This document shows positions 8,401 to 15,979 of a stretch of DNA of 64,000 bases, one piece after another; the first letter of the stretch is position 1; each line of letters begins with the position of its first letter. The DNA is from DATGPD01 sp041398565 (lineage in GTDB: Bacteria; Planctomycetota; UBA1135; UBA2386). The stretch is from the NCBI GenBank assembly GCA_041398565.1, contig JAWKUN010000003.1:1178001-1242000 (forward strand). Reading direction: 5' to 3'. The notes under the pieces were generated by a model. That model saw only the letters and a program-made list of their open reading frames with translations. It had not been told where the DNA came from and made no database searches. The translations under genes were made by a program, and so were the position numbers.

Positions 8401-9864
8401 TTGTTCGACCGACGTGCGGCGGGCTGGCTCGACACGGCGGTGGTCGCCGCCGGGGCTCTGGCTGTCTATCTCCTGCTGGCGCAAGAGGCCTTCCACGGGC
8501 TCGACGTGCACGTGCACGTGTTCTTCCTCACCCAGGGCCATCTCGAGCACCCGTTCCACCTTCTCTACATGAAGCTCGCGGGCGCGGCATGGCCGCCGCT
8601 GCGAGCCCTCGGCCTGTCGCCCCATCATGCTCTGCGCCTTCTGTCGGCGGTCGGTACGGCGCTGGGGGTCGCGTCGACGCACCGTGCGGCGGCGTCGGTG
8701 TGCGCGAGCCGTGGGCTGGCCTTCTGGGTCGCCGCGCTCACGGCCGTGCTGCCCGCCGTGGTGTTCTTCGCGACCGTGGCCGAGATCCACGGCGTGTTCG
8801 CGGCCTTCGCCGGCACCGCGTGGTGGGCGTGGGCGATCTTCGTCCGCCGCCCGGCATGGTGGGCGGGTGCGGTCATGGGGATCGCCACGGGCCTGGCGGC
8901 CAGCGTGCACGCGACCGGCCATCTGCTGGTGCCGATGTTCCTCGCGCTGGCGTGGACGCGGGGCGGGATCGCGCCCGACGTCGCTGGCGATGGGCCGCCG
9001 AGAGCGTCTTCCCCGCCCCGCACGCCGTGGCGCGCCTTCGTGGTCGCCGTTGCCGCGCACGCGGTCGTCACCGTGTCGCTGGCTGCGTGGTTGCAGCCGC
9101 AGCGGCTGTCGATGCCGTTCGAGGGCCAGATCGCCTTCCTCGGCGAGACCGCGGCCGCGCACCGAACGCCGTGGCTGGGGACTCTCTGGCGGGTTGCCCG
9201 CGACGAATGGTTGCTGGCCCTGTGTCCGGTGTCGCTGCTCGCCTGGGGCGCCTTCTTCCGTCGTGGTCGAGCGGGCCCGACCCTCGCCGTTGCCGCTGCC
9301 GTGGCCGCCTACGTCGGCGTGGCCTGCCTCCTGCTCGACGACGTCAACGAGCGCGGTGCCTACCTGCTGCCCTTGGCTTTCCCCCTGGCGCTGCTCACGT
9401 CGTGGTTCGTGCCGCGGCCGTTCCTCCTGGCAGCGGCCGCCGCAGTCGGGCTGTCCGTGGCGTATGCGCAGGTGCGTTCTCACGACCACGTCGGCGAGGC
9501 GGCGTGGGTCCAGGGGTTCCTGTCGGTGGCGCGCGCGCAGCCCGTCGCCGTCATCTGTCGCGATGTCGACGAGCAAGAGGCGCTCACCCGCGCGCTGCCC
9601 GACCTGCCGTTCGTGCGCGTCGACTCCCTGCTCGCGAGCGGAGAACAGCAGGACGGCTACGAGCGCTTCTGTGCCGGCTTCGACGCCATCGTCGCGCAGT
9701 ACCGCAAGGCAGGCCGCGTCGTTCTCATCACGCGGCCAGCCTACGAAGCTTTGCTGGCGATCGGCAATCCGTTCTTCGTGCGCTTCCTGCGCGAGCACGT
9801 GCCACAGCACTACGCCGTGGACGAGATCGCGCGCGACGGCTTCGCCGCGCTCCGCTTGCGTTGA
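8401..9864 (+). CDS. Polytopic membrane protein, GT-C-like
   Basis: This 487-residue protein starts at TTG, 3 bp after the gpsA stop, with a GGAAGAGG-like ribosome site inside the end of gpsA. At least eight hydrophobic segments cover residues about 10-350. A more soluble C-terminal part of about 130 residues includes PVAVICRDVDEQEALTRAL and PAYEALLAIGNPFFVRFLRE. The layout (many membrane helices, extracytoplasmic tail) resembles GT-C glycosyltransferases and DUF2723-like proteins, but I do not see a decisive motif beyond an acidic pair near the first loop (HGLDVHVHVF). Its operon position after plsY and gpsA suggests an envelope lipid or glycan role, which is inference. Confidence 0.6.
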   Translation: MFDRRAAGWLDTAVVAAGALAVYLLLAQEAFHGLDVHVHVFFLTQGHLEHPFHLLYMKLAGAAWPPLRALGLSPHHALRLLSAVGTALGVASTHRAAASVCASRGLAFWVAALTAVLPAVVFFATVAEIHGVFAAFAGTAWWAWAIFVRRPAWWAGAVMGIATGLAASVHATGHLLVPMFLALAWTRGGIAPDVAGDGPPRASSPPRTPWRAFVVAVAAHAVVTVSLAAWLQPQRLSMPFEGQIAFLGETAAAHRTPWLGTLWRVARDEWLLALCPVSLLAWGAFFRRGRAGPTLAVAAAVAAYVGVACLLLDDVNERGAYLLPLAFPLALLTSWFVPRPFLLAAAAAVGLSVAYAQVRSHDHVGEAAWVQGFLSVARAQPVAVICRDVDEQEALTRALPDLPFVRVDSLLASGEQQDGYERFCAGFDAIVAQYRKAGRVVLITRPAYEALLAIGNPFFVRFLREHVPQHYAVDEIARDGFAALRLR

Positions 9865-9902
9865 GTGCCGCGTCCTCGGCTTTGCGGCCCGAGCCCGCGC
9901 CG

Positions 9903-10811
9903 TCAGTTGACGATGGTCTGCGATCCGTCGGTGTGTGCCAGACCGTTGAGCGCCTGGGCATCGAGCACGAACCACTGCAGTGCGAGCGGAAAGCCACGCG
10001 CCCCGGCCCGCGGAATCACCAACGGCACGCTCGCGTCGCCGGCGCCGCGCCCGGCCGTGCCGCTCGTCGTCACCAGCACGGTGACCACCGGGTTGACGTA
10101 GACGTCGGCCAGGCCCGGGATCTGGATCTGCGTCGGCGTGCCGATGCCGAGCACGGCCGGGCTGGCCGGCGCGGCCGACTCGAGGTTCACGTCGACCTCG
10201 TTGCGGAGCGCGGCCCAGCCCGTGGTGTCGATCACGGGTACTCCGACCGTGCCGGCCTTGCCCTGACCGACGTGCTGGAACGGCGTCGTCGGGTAGGGGC
10301 AGAACAGCCGGATCTTGTACGGCTTGGCCGGCCAGGGTTGGGCGCCGTTGTTCTGGCCGTTCCACGTCAGGCCGCCATCGAACGAGCCTCGGTAGGGAAC
10401 GTCGCCGACCGGGTTGGTCGACCACGGCGTACGCGAGCCGTTCGGCATGCTCCACACCACCCAGAAGACCTGGCCGGTGGTGACGGTCACCGGCGTCGGC
10501 AGGGCGGCGCCCTGCCAGCAGACGATGCGCGTCTGGGTGTAGGTGCCGTCGCCGCTGATGTTGCTGGCCGGTCGATCGTTCACGGCGTCGTGGCTCCAGA
10601 TGGCGAAGCTGCCGCCGCCGGTCTGCAGGCCCGTCTGCACCTGCGCCGCGTCGATGGTGAAGCTCGACTGTGCCACCAGGCGCATGCCGATGCTGAGGTT
10701 CGGGCCGCCGGTCGTGACGTTGGTGACCAGGGTGCCGTCGTCGTTGCGCGCATCGCACTGTTGCTGCGCCGCCAAGGAGAGCGAGAAGGTGAGGACGAGA
10801 AGGACACGCAT
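9903..10811 (-). CDS. Secreted protein of unknown function
   Basis: The 302-residue protein starts at an ATG followed by a short signal peptide (MRVLLVLTFSLSLAAQQQ). The mature part is rich in Thr, Gly, Val and Asn with many beta-strand-like stretches, for example IGMRLVAQSSFTIDAAQVQT and VFWVVWSMPNGSRTPW. A C-terminal block ends LQWFVLDAQALNGLAHTDG, a type of ending also found on other exported proteins of this window. The open frame continues 270 bp upstream, but the signal peptide fixes the start. It is convergent with the upstream operon with only 38 bp between the stops. No catalytic motif is seen. Confidence 0.65.
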   Translation of the reverse strand: MRVLLVLTFSLSLAAQQQCDARNDDGTLVTNVTTGGPNLSIGMRLVAQSSFTIDAAQVQTGLQTGGGSFAIWSHDAVNDRPASNISGDGTYTQTRIVCWQGAALPTPVTVTTGQVFWVVWSMPNGSRTPWSTNPVGDVPYRGSFDGGLTWNGQNNGAQPWPAKPYKIRLFCPYPTTPFQHVGQGKAGTVGVPVIDTTGWAALRNEVDVNLESAAPASPAVLGIGTPTQIQIPGLADVYVNPVVTVLVTTSGTAGRGAGDASVPLVIPRAGARGFPLALQWFVLDAQALNGLAHTDGSQTIVN

Positions 10812-11159
10812 GAGCTCGGAGTTCGGGAAGGTGTTGCGTCGGCCGTGGCCGGCGGATGCTGAGGCGCTGGGCAGGCGGGACAGATGCGCTGGATCATAGT
10901 TGTCCGGGCGGTTTCCGGGTCGTGGCCGCGTCGGTCCGGGTGGGTGGCGCCCAGACGTCGATCCGCCGACCCCTGACGCAGCCGGCGGTTCATTCTGGAC
11001 GGCGGCACAGCGACTCGCGCCTTTGGTGCGGTGGCAGGCTGCGGCACGCGCCTGGCTGGCTACCATGCCTGCGGCGTCCATCCGGGTCTCTCCGGATCGA
11101 GGATCGGGTGGTGCGCTCGGTGCGCTCGGTGGGCATCGGTTCCGGCGTCGGTTCCAGGG
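10812..11159. other. Intergenic region between divergent genes
   Basis: This 348-bp spacer lies between the divergent secreted-protein gene (minus) and the nuclease gene (plus). I see no coding frame with a credible start. It contains a short direct repeat GTGCGCTCG near 11110-11130 and a lone AT-rich hexamer (10893-10898) that could serve the minus-strand gene. Otherwise nothing distinctive. Confidence 0.4.
10893..10898 (-). promoter_or_regulatory. Possible -10 hexamer for the secreted-protein gene
   Basis: On the minus strand the sequence reads TATGAT, one change from the sigma-70 consensus, and stands out in very GC-rich DNA. It would place a transcript start about 75 bp before the ATG at 10811. 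No convincing -35 hexamer is present at 16-18 bp upstream, so this is weak. Confidence 0.2.
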
Positions 11160-11804
11160 ATGGTTGCAAGCACGACCAAGGCCAAGGCCGAGCTACGCCG
11201 CGGTCCTCTGGTCGCGGCGCTGCGACGCATCGGCATGGCCATCGTCGTCGCAGGCTTCGCGATACTCGCCTGGGCCGTGCACCGCCATGCACTGTGGGGC
11301 GCGGTTGCCGTGGCGCTTGCGGCGGCAGGCCTCCTGCTCGCGGTTGGCCACGGCGTGCGTGCGTCGCTGACGGCGATCCTGGACCGCGGCCGCCTGCGTG
11401 GTCGCTCGCTCGGCGACCTCGACCGCATGTCGGGACCCGCATTCGAGGACTGGGTCGCGCACAACCTGCGGCGCAGCGGCTTCGTCTGTGAGAACCTGCC
11501 GCGCACCCGCGACTTCGGCATCGACCTGGTCGCGTCGCGTTCCGGTCTGCGCATCGGCGTGCAGGCCAAGCGCTACGACGGTCCGGTCGGCAACGCGGCG
11601 GTGCAGCAAGCCATCGCCGGCGCAGGGCACCACGGATGCGGTGTGGCCGCGGTCGTCACGCAGTCACGCTTCACCGCCGCGGCGCGCGCCCAGGCCGATT
11701 CGGCCGACCCGCGGGTCGTCCTGGTCGACCGCGCCGGCCTCACCGACCTCGGGCGCATCCTGCGTGCGGTGCGCGGAGCGACGCGCATGCGCCGATCGGG
11801 TTGA
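11160..11804 (+). CDS. Membrane-anchored Mrr-like restriction endonuclease domain protein
   Basis: The 214-residue protein has two N-terminal hydrophobic segments (about residues 24-42 and 45-65) and then a nuclease-like domain. The Mrr_cat/PD-(D/E)XK elements are visible: MSGPAFEDWVAHNLRRSGF (helix with the conserved Glu), RDFGIDLVAS (catalytic Asp) and IGVQAKRY (the Q-x-K motif), then a Q-x-A-x-A-G-A helix and a VVTQSRFT strand. These are core elements of the Mrr family, which cleaves DNA, often methylated. There is no methyltransferase or specificity subunit beside it, so it is a solitary, membrane-tethered copy and may be housekeeping rather than restriction. The start ATG at 11160 was chosen because it gives the membrane anchor; upstream codons lack a ribosome site. 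Confidence 0.75.
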   Translation: MVASTTKAKAELRRGPLVAALRRIGMAIVVAGFAILAWAVHRHALWGAVAVALAAAGLLLAVGHGVRASLTAILDRGRLRGRSLGDLDRMSGPAFEDWVAHNLRRSGFVCENLPRTRDFGIDLVASRSGLRIGVQAKRYDGPVGNAAVQQAIAGAGHHGCGVAAVVTQSRFTAAARAQADSADPRVVLVDRAGLTDLGRILRAVRGATRMRRSG

Positions 11805-11886
11805 CGTCGCAGGGTCGCCACGAAGGTCGTGGCCGGTTTTGCCGTCTCGTGTTCGGAGCAACCGCACGTCGTGGCAGAATGACGGC

Positions 11887-14127
11887 GTGACTCCAAAGCT
11901 GCGCGCCGTCACTGTCGCCGTCTTTGTGGCCTGCACCGGGGTGGTGGGACAAGAACCTCCGGCTCCCGCTGTCGCCGCCAAGCCCGCCGAACTCACGCTC
12001 GACGACGTCTTCGACCTGACCCGGGCGATGGCAGGGGAGCCCGAGTTGCCCATCGGCTGGATCGACGGCAAGCGCTACCTCGCCTGGGGCGCCTTGCCGG
12101 GGGGCGGTGAAGCCAAGCCGCAAGGCTTCCTGGCCGTCGACGCCGCCACGGGTGTCGGCCAGCCGTGGCTGGACGGGAAGGCGCTCGAGGCGGCGATCGC
12201 GGCGCTGCCGGGCTTCTCGTCGGGGCTGGCGAAGGCCGTGGTCGGCGACCGGGACGCGTTCCACTGGGCTCCGGGCTACCAGCGGGCCCTGCTCAACATC
12301 GCCAACGACCTCTTCTGCGTGACCGTCGAGGGTGCCCGTGTCGTCCGTATCACGAACTCGCCGTCGCCTGAGGTGGGCGAGGACCTGTCGCCGGACGGTC
12401 GCCTCGTCGCCTACATCCGCGACGACAACCTCTACGTCGCCCCGACCGACGGTGGGCCGGAGCGCGCGCTCACTGCCGGCGGGCATCGCGACATGTTGTT
12501 CGGCCGCCTCGACTGGGTCTACCAAGAGGAGCTGTACGGGCGCGGCGACTTCAAGGGATTCTGGTGGTCGACAGACAGCACGCGCATCGCGCTGCTGCGC
12601 CTCGACGAGAGTCCGGTGCCGGAGTTCACCTTGGTGAGCGACACGCCCACGCGTCCGATCGTCGAGGTCGAGAACTACCCGAAGGCCGGTGACCCCAATC
12701 CGCGCGTCGACCTCGGCGTCGTCGATGTGCGCGGCGGCGGGGTGCGCTGGTTCGACCTCTCGCGCTACGGCAACGAGGAACTGCTCATCAGCCGCGTGCA
12801 GTGGCATCCCGGGAGCGGCGAGGTCTACTTCCAGGTGCAGGACCGCGTCCAGCACTGGCTGGACCTGCTGGCCGGCGACCCGCGCGACGGCCGCGTGCGC
12901 GTCGTCGTCGAGGAACGCAGCGACACCTGGGTCGAGGCCGACGTCAATCCTCACTGGTTGGACGGCGGCAAGTCTTTCCTGTGGCTGTCGGAGCGTGACG
13001 GTTTCAAGCACCTCTACCACTACGGTCGCGACGGGAAGCTCATCCGGCGGCTGACGGAGGGAACCTTCGAGGTCGACGAGATCGTCGGTGTCGACGAGGC
13101 TGCCCGCGTCGCTTACTTCCTGAGCGATCGCGACGACGTCAAGGAGCAGAACCTGTGGCGCATCGGCCTCGATGGCCAGGGGGCGGCGCGCATCACCAAG
13201 GCAGCTGGCACGCATGCGGTGGCGATGGCACCGGACTACGCGTCGTTCGTCGATACCCTTTCGTCGGTCGACGTGGTTCGCCGCGTCGAACTGCAGCGCA
13301 TGGACGGCGAGGTGGTGCGCCGGATCGCCGACAGCGACATGGGGCCGTGGCACGCCAAGGAACCGTGCGTGCACGAGTTCGTGCAAGTCGCGGCGCGCGA
13401 CGGCTTCGTCATGGAGGCATCCATGATCAAGCCGCGCGGCTTCGAGGCCGGCAAACGCTATCCGGTGATGTGCTTCACCTACTCCGGGCCGCACGCTCCG
13501 CAGGTTCGCAACCGCTGGGGCGGGCGCAACTACGTCTTCCACCAGATGCTGGCACAGCAGGGCTACCTGGTGTGGGTGTGCGACAACCGCTCGGGGAGCG
13601 GCAAGGGGCGGGTCGCGACGGACGCCTGCTTCCACAAGATGGGCCAGGTAGAGACGCAAGATCTCGAGGACGGCGTCAAGTGGCTGGTCGACCAGGGGCT
13701 GGCCGACTCGTCGCGCGTCGGGATCTGGGGCTGGAGCTACGGTGGCTACCAGACCTGCTACTGCCTGACCCACAGCAAGGTGTGGAAGCTCGGCATCGCC
13801 GTCAATCCGGTGACCGACTGGAAGTTCTACGACTCGATCTACACCGAACGCTACATGGGGCTGCCGTCGGTCAATCGCGACGGTTACCACAAGGGCAGCG
13901 TGCTCGAGGCGGCCGGCAACCTGCACGGTGACCTCCTCCTGGTGGCCGCCACGATGGACGACAACGTGCACCCGCAGAACTCGCTGTCTCTGATGCACGC
14001 ACTGCAGCACGCCGGCAAGCAGTTCCGCTTCATGGCCTACCCGCGGGTGCGGCACGGGATCGAGAGCAAGAAGCAGCAACGTCACCTGTTCGAGATGATG
14101 GCGGACTTCGTGCGCGAGAAGCTGTAG
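11887..14127 (+). CDS. Exported S9 family (DPP-IV-type) prolyl peptidase
   Basis: The 746-residue protein starts at GTG and has a signal peptide (residues 1-22, ending near VVGQE). A beta-propeller-type DPP-IV N-terminal domain follows to about residue 490. The C-terminal alpha/beta hydrolase domain contains the nucleophile motif GWSYGGYQT (Ser near 616), the acid in MDDNVHPQN (near 691) and the His in RVRHGI (near 722). DPP-IV enzymes remove X-Pro or X-Ala dipeptides from peptide N-termini; the Glu pair needed for the free N-terminus is plausibly in the VYQEELYGRGDF segment. It is followed on the same strand by two POT di/tripeptide symporters, so released dipeptides could be taken up directly. 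Family is firm, exact substrate is not. Confidence 0.92.
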   Translation: MTPKLRAVTVAVFVACTGVVGQEPPAPAVAAKPAELTLDDVFDLTRAMAGEPELPIGWIDGKRYLAWGALPGGGEAKPQGFLAVDAATGVGQPWLDGKALEAAIAALPGFSSGLAKAVVGDRDAFHWAPGYQRALLNIANDLFCVTVEGARVVRITNSPSPEVGEDLSPDGRLVAYIRDDNLYVAPTDGGPERALTAGGHRDMLFGRLDWVYQEELYGRGDFKGFWWSTDSTRIALLRLDESPVPEFTLVSDTPTRPIVEVENYPKAGDPNPRVDLGVVDVRGGGVRWFDLSRYGNEELLISRVQWHPGSGEVYFQVQDRVQHWLDLLAGDPRDGRVRVVVEERSDTWVEADVNPHWLDGGKSFLWLSERDGFKHLYHYGRDGKLIRRLTEGTFEVDEIVGVDEAARVAYFLSDRDDVKEQNLWRIGLDGQGAARITKAAGTHAVAMAPDYASFVDTLSSVDVVRRVELQRMDGEVVRRIADSDMGPWHAKEPCVHEFVQVAARDGFVMEASMIKPRGFEAGKRYPVMCFTYSGPHAPQVRNRWGGRNYVFHQMLAQQGYLVWVCDNRSGSGKGRVATDACFHKMGQVETQDLEDGVKWLVDQGLADSSRVGIWGWSYGGYQTCYCLTHSKVWKLGIAVNPVTDWKFYDSIYTERYMGLPSVNRDGYHKGSVLEAAGNLHGDLLLVAATMDDNVHPQNSLSLMHALQHAGKQFRFMAYPRVRHGIESKKQQRHLFEMMADFVREKL

Positions 14128-14144
14128 GTCGGCGCGAGTTCACC

Positions 14145-14162
14145 TGTCCTCGGGTGAGGACA
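14145..14162 (+). terminator. Small hairpin after the peptidase gene
   Basis: TGTCCTC-GGGT-GAGGACA forms a perfect 7-bp stem with a 4-base loop, 18 bp after the peptidase stop. No T-run follows, so intrinsic termination is doubtful. It may only mark the transcript end. Confidence 0.25.
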
Positions 14163-14414
14163 CGATCGACCGATCGGAGCCCGACCACGCGTCGGGCCGC
14201 AGCGATGCCCGAATCAGCGCCGCGGCGTGTGGGGGCCGCCCGGGGGCCCGCCAGCCCGAACGGCGTCCGCGGCGATCCGCTCGTGTGGATGCCCCGGAGG
14301 CTCGCACGGGACTTGCCACCGCTGGCACGGTCGATCCGATCCCGCCGGTGCCGGCAAACGGGCGCTCGTTCCCGGCGGCCCTCGGCTAAGGTGTCGGCCC
14401 ACTCGCACCCCAAC

Positions 14415-14427
14415 GGAGGTCTCTTTG
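14415..14427 (+). promoter_or_regulatory. Ribosome binding site deciding a TTG start
   Basis: GGAGG at 14415-14419 lies 5 bases before a TTG codon (14425). The open frame extends some 200 bp further upstream, but only this start sits behind a good Shine-Dalgarno and just before the conserved POT N-terminus. Confidence 0.6.
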
Positions 14428-15930
14428 TCGCAAGCGCAGGTCGCCGAGCGTGGCCACCCACCCGGCCTCTACATGATGTTCTTCGCCGAGCTGTGGGAGC
14501 GCTTCTGCTACTACGGCATGCGCGCGCTGCTGGTGTTCTACGTGGCGCAGCAGTTCGGCAAGACGCAGGAGGAAGCGTCCCTGGCGTTCGGTGCCTTCAC
14601 CGCGCTGATCTACGCCGTCGGCATCTTCGGCGGCTTCGTGGCAGACAACGTGCTGGGGTTCCGGCGCTCCATTCTGCTCGGTGGTCTGCTGATGGCCGCC
14701 GGCGAGTTCACCCTGCTGGTGCCGAGCGAGAATGCGTTCTTGTGGGGGTTGGCCGTGCTGATCGTCGGCAATGGACTGTTCAAACCGAACATCTCCAGCC
14801 TGGTCGGCAAGCTGTACGGCGAGGGCGATCCTCGCCGCGACTCGGGCTTCACCATCTTCTACATGGGGATCAACATCGGTGCTCTGCTGGCGCCGCTGGT
14901 CTGTGTTTGGGTCTCCAACAAGATGGGCACGCTGGTCGACGGCCGCGTCTTGCCGGACTACCGGTGGGGCTTCGGTATGGCCGGTGGGGGCATGTTGCTC
15001 GGCATGGTGACGTTCCTGTTCGGCGGCGGCCTGCTGCGCGGCGCCGGTGGCCCGCCCCCCGGGCGCTCCGGACCCCTGCCGCTCCTGGCGACGATCGCCG
15101 GCTGCGCCCTGGTGGCCCCGGTCGTCTTCTCTCTGCTCGCCAAGAAGGAATACGTCGCCTACATCCTGCTGACGCTGGCGGCATTGATCGTGATCTATCT
15201 GCTCTACGCCGGCTTCTCGATGGGGAGCGTGGTGCGCGATCGAATCTTCGCACTCATCGTCCTGCTGGTGGCGAACTCGTTCTTCTGGGCCTGCTTCGAA
15301 CAGGCCGGCAACTCGCTCAACTTCTTCGCCGAGGCGCACGTCGGCAACAAGGTCATCATCGGCGACCCGACGGACGTGCCGAACGCGTCCCTCGTGTTCT
15401 ACTTCGGCTGGTTCCAGTCGGTGAACTCGGTGTTCATCATCCTTCTGGCGCCCCTGTTCGCGTGGCTGTGGGTCTGGCTGGCGCGCCGCAACATGAACCC
15501 GTCGATTCCGGCCAAGTTCGGACTCGGCCTCCTGCAGGTCGGTCTCGGCTTCGCCGTCATCGTCTACGCGGCGCAGCACTTCGCGTCGCAGAGCTGGGGC
15601 ATGTTCGGGTTCCTGGTGGTGCTCTACCTCGTGCACACCATGGGCGAGCTGTGCCTGTCGCCGGTGGGCTTGTCGATGGTCACCAAGCTGGCTCCGGCGC
15701 ACATGACGGGCGTCGTCATGGGTGCCTGGTTCCTGTCGATCTCGATGGGCAACTACATGGCAGGTCTGTTGTCTGCCATGGCTGGAGAGCAGGCGCAGGA
15801 GGGCTTGGGCGTGCCCCTGCCCGGCTACGTCAGCGTGTACCAGCCGATCTTCTACGCCGCCGCGGCTGGCGGCGCGCTGCTACTGCTCCTCTCGCGTTTC
15901 ATCAACCGCTGGATGCACGGCATCAAGTGA
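14425..15930 (+). CDS. POT family proton-dependent oligopeptide transporter (first copy)
   Basis: The 501-residue polytopic protein starts at TTG behind GGAGG. The N-terminal E-x-x-E-R motif typical of POT/PTR2 carriers is in FFAELWERFCYYGMRALLVF. The second POT signature follows with NGLFKPNISSLVGKLY and FTIFYMGINIGALLAP. The C-terminal half includes NSFFWACFEQAGNSLNFF, the conserved aromatic/Gln pattern, and GELCLSPVGLSMVTKLAPA. POT carriers co-transport di- and tripeptides with protons across the cytoplasmic membrane. Length is normal. It sits between the DPP-IV gene and a second POT gene on the same strand. Gaps of about 300 bp and 49 bp suggest at least the two POT genes are co-transcribed. 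Confidence 0.93.
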   Translation: MSQAQVAERGHPPGLYMMFFAELWERFCYYGMRALLVFYVAQQFGKTQEEASLAFGAFTALIYAVGIFGGFVADNVLGFRRSILLGGLLMAAGEFTLLVPSENAFLWGLAVLIVGNGLFKPNISSLVGKLYGEGDPRRDSGFTIFYMGINIGALLAPLVCVWVSNKMGTLVDGRVLPDYRWGFGMAGGGMLLGMVTFLFGGGLLRGAGGPPPGRSGPLPLLATIAGCALVAPVVFSLLAKKEYVAYILLTLAALIVIYLLYAGFSMGSVVRDRIFALIVLLVANSFFWACFEQAGNSLNFFAEAHVGNKVIIGDPTDVPNASLVFYFGWFQSVNSVFIILLAPLFAWLWVWLARRNMNPSIPAKFGLGLLQVGLGFAVIVYAAQHFASQSWGMFGFLVVLYLVHTMGELCLSPVGLSMVTKLAPAHMTGVVMGAWFLSISMGNYMAGLLSAMAGEQAQEGLGVPLPGYVSVYQPIFYAAAAGGALLLLLSRFINRWMHGIK

Positions 15931-15979
15931 CGATCCGGGCGGACGTGCCCCGCCACCCTCCCCAGCCTGCTTCGATCCC

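Noticed and set aside
11830..11843. Sigma-54-like promoter before the peptidase
   Set aside because: The GG and GC elements are two bases too close together.
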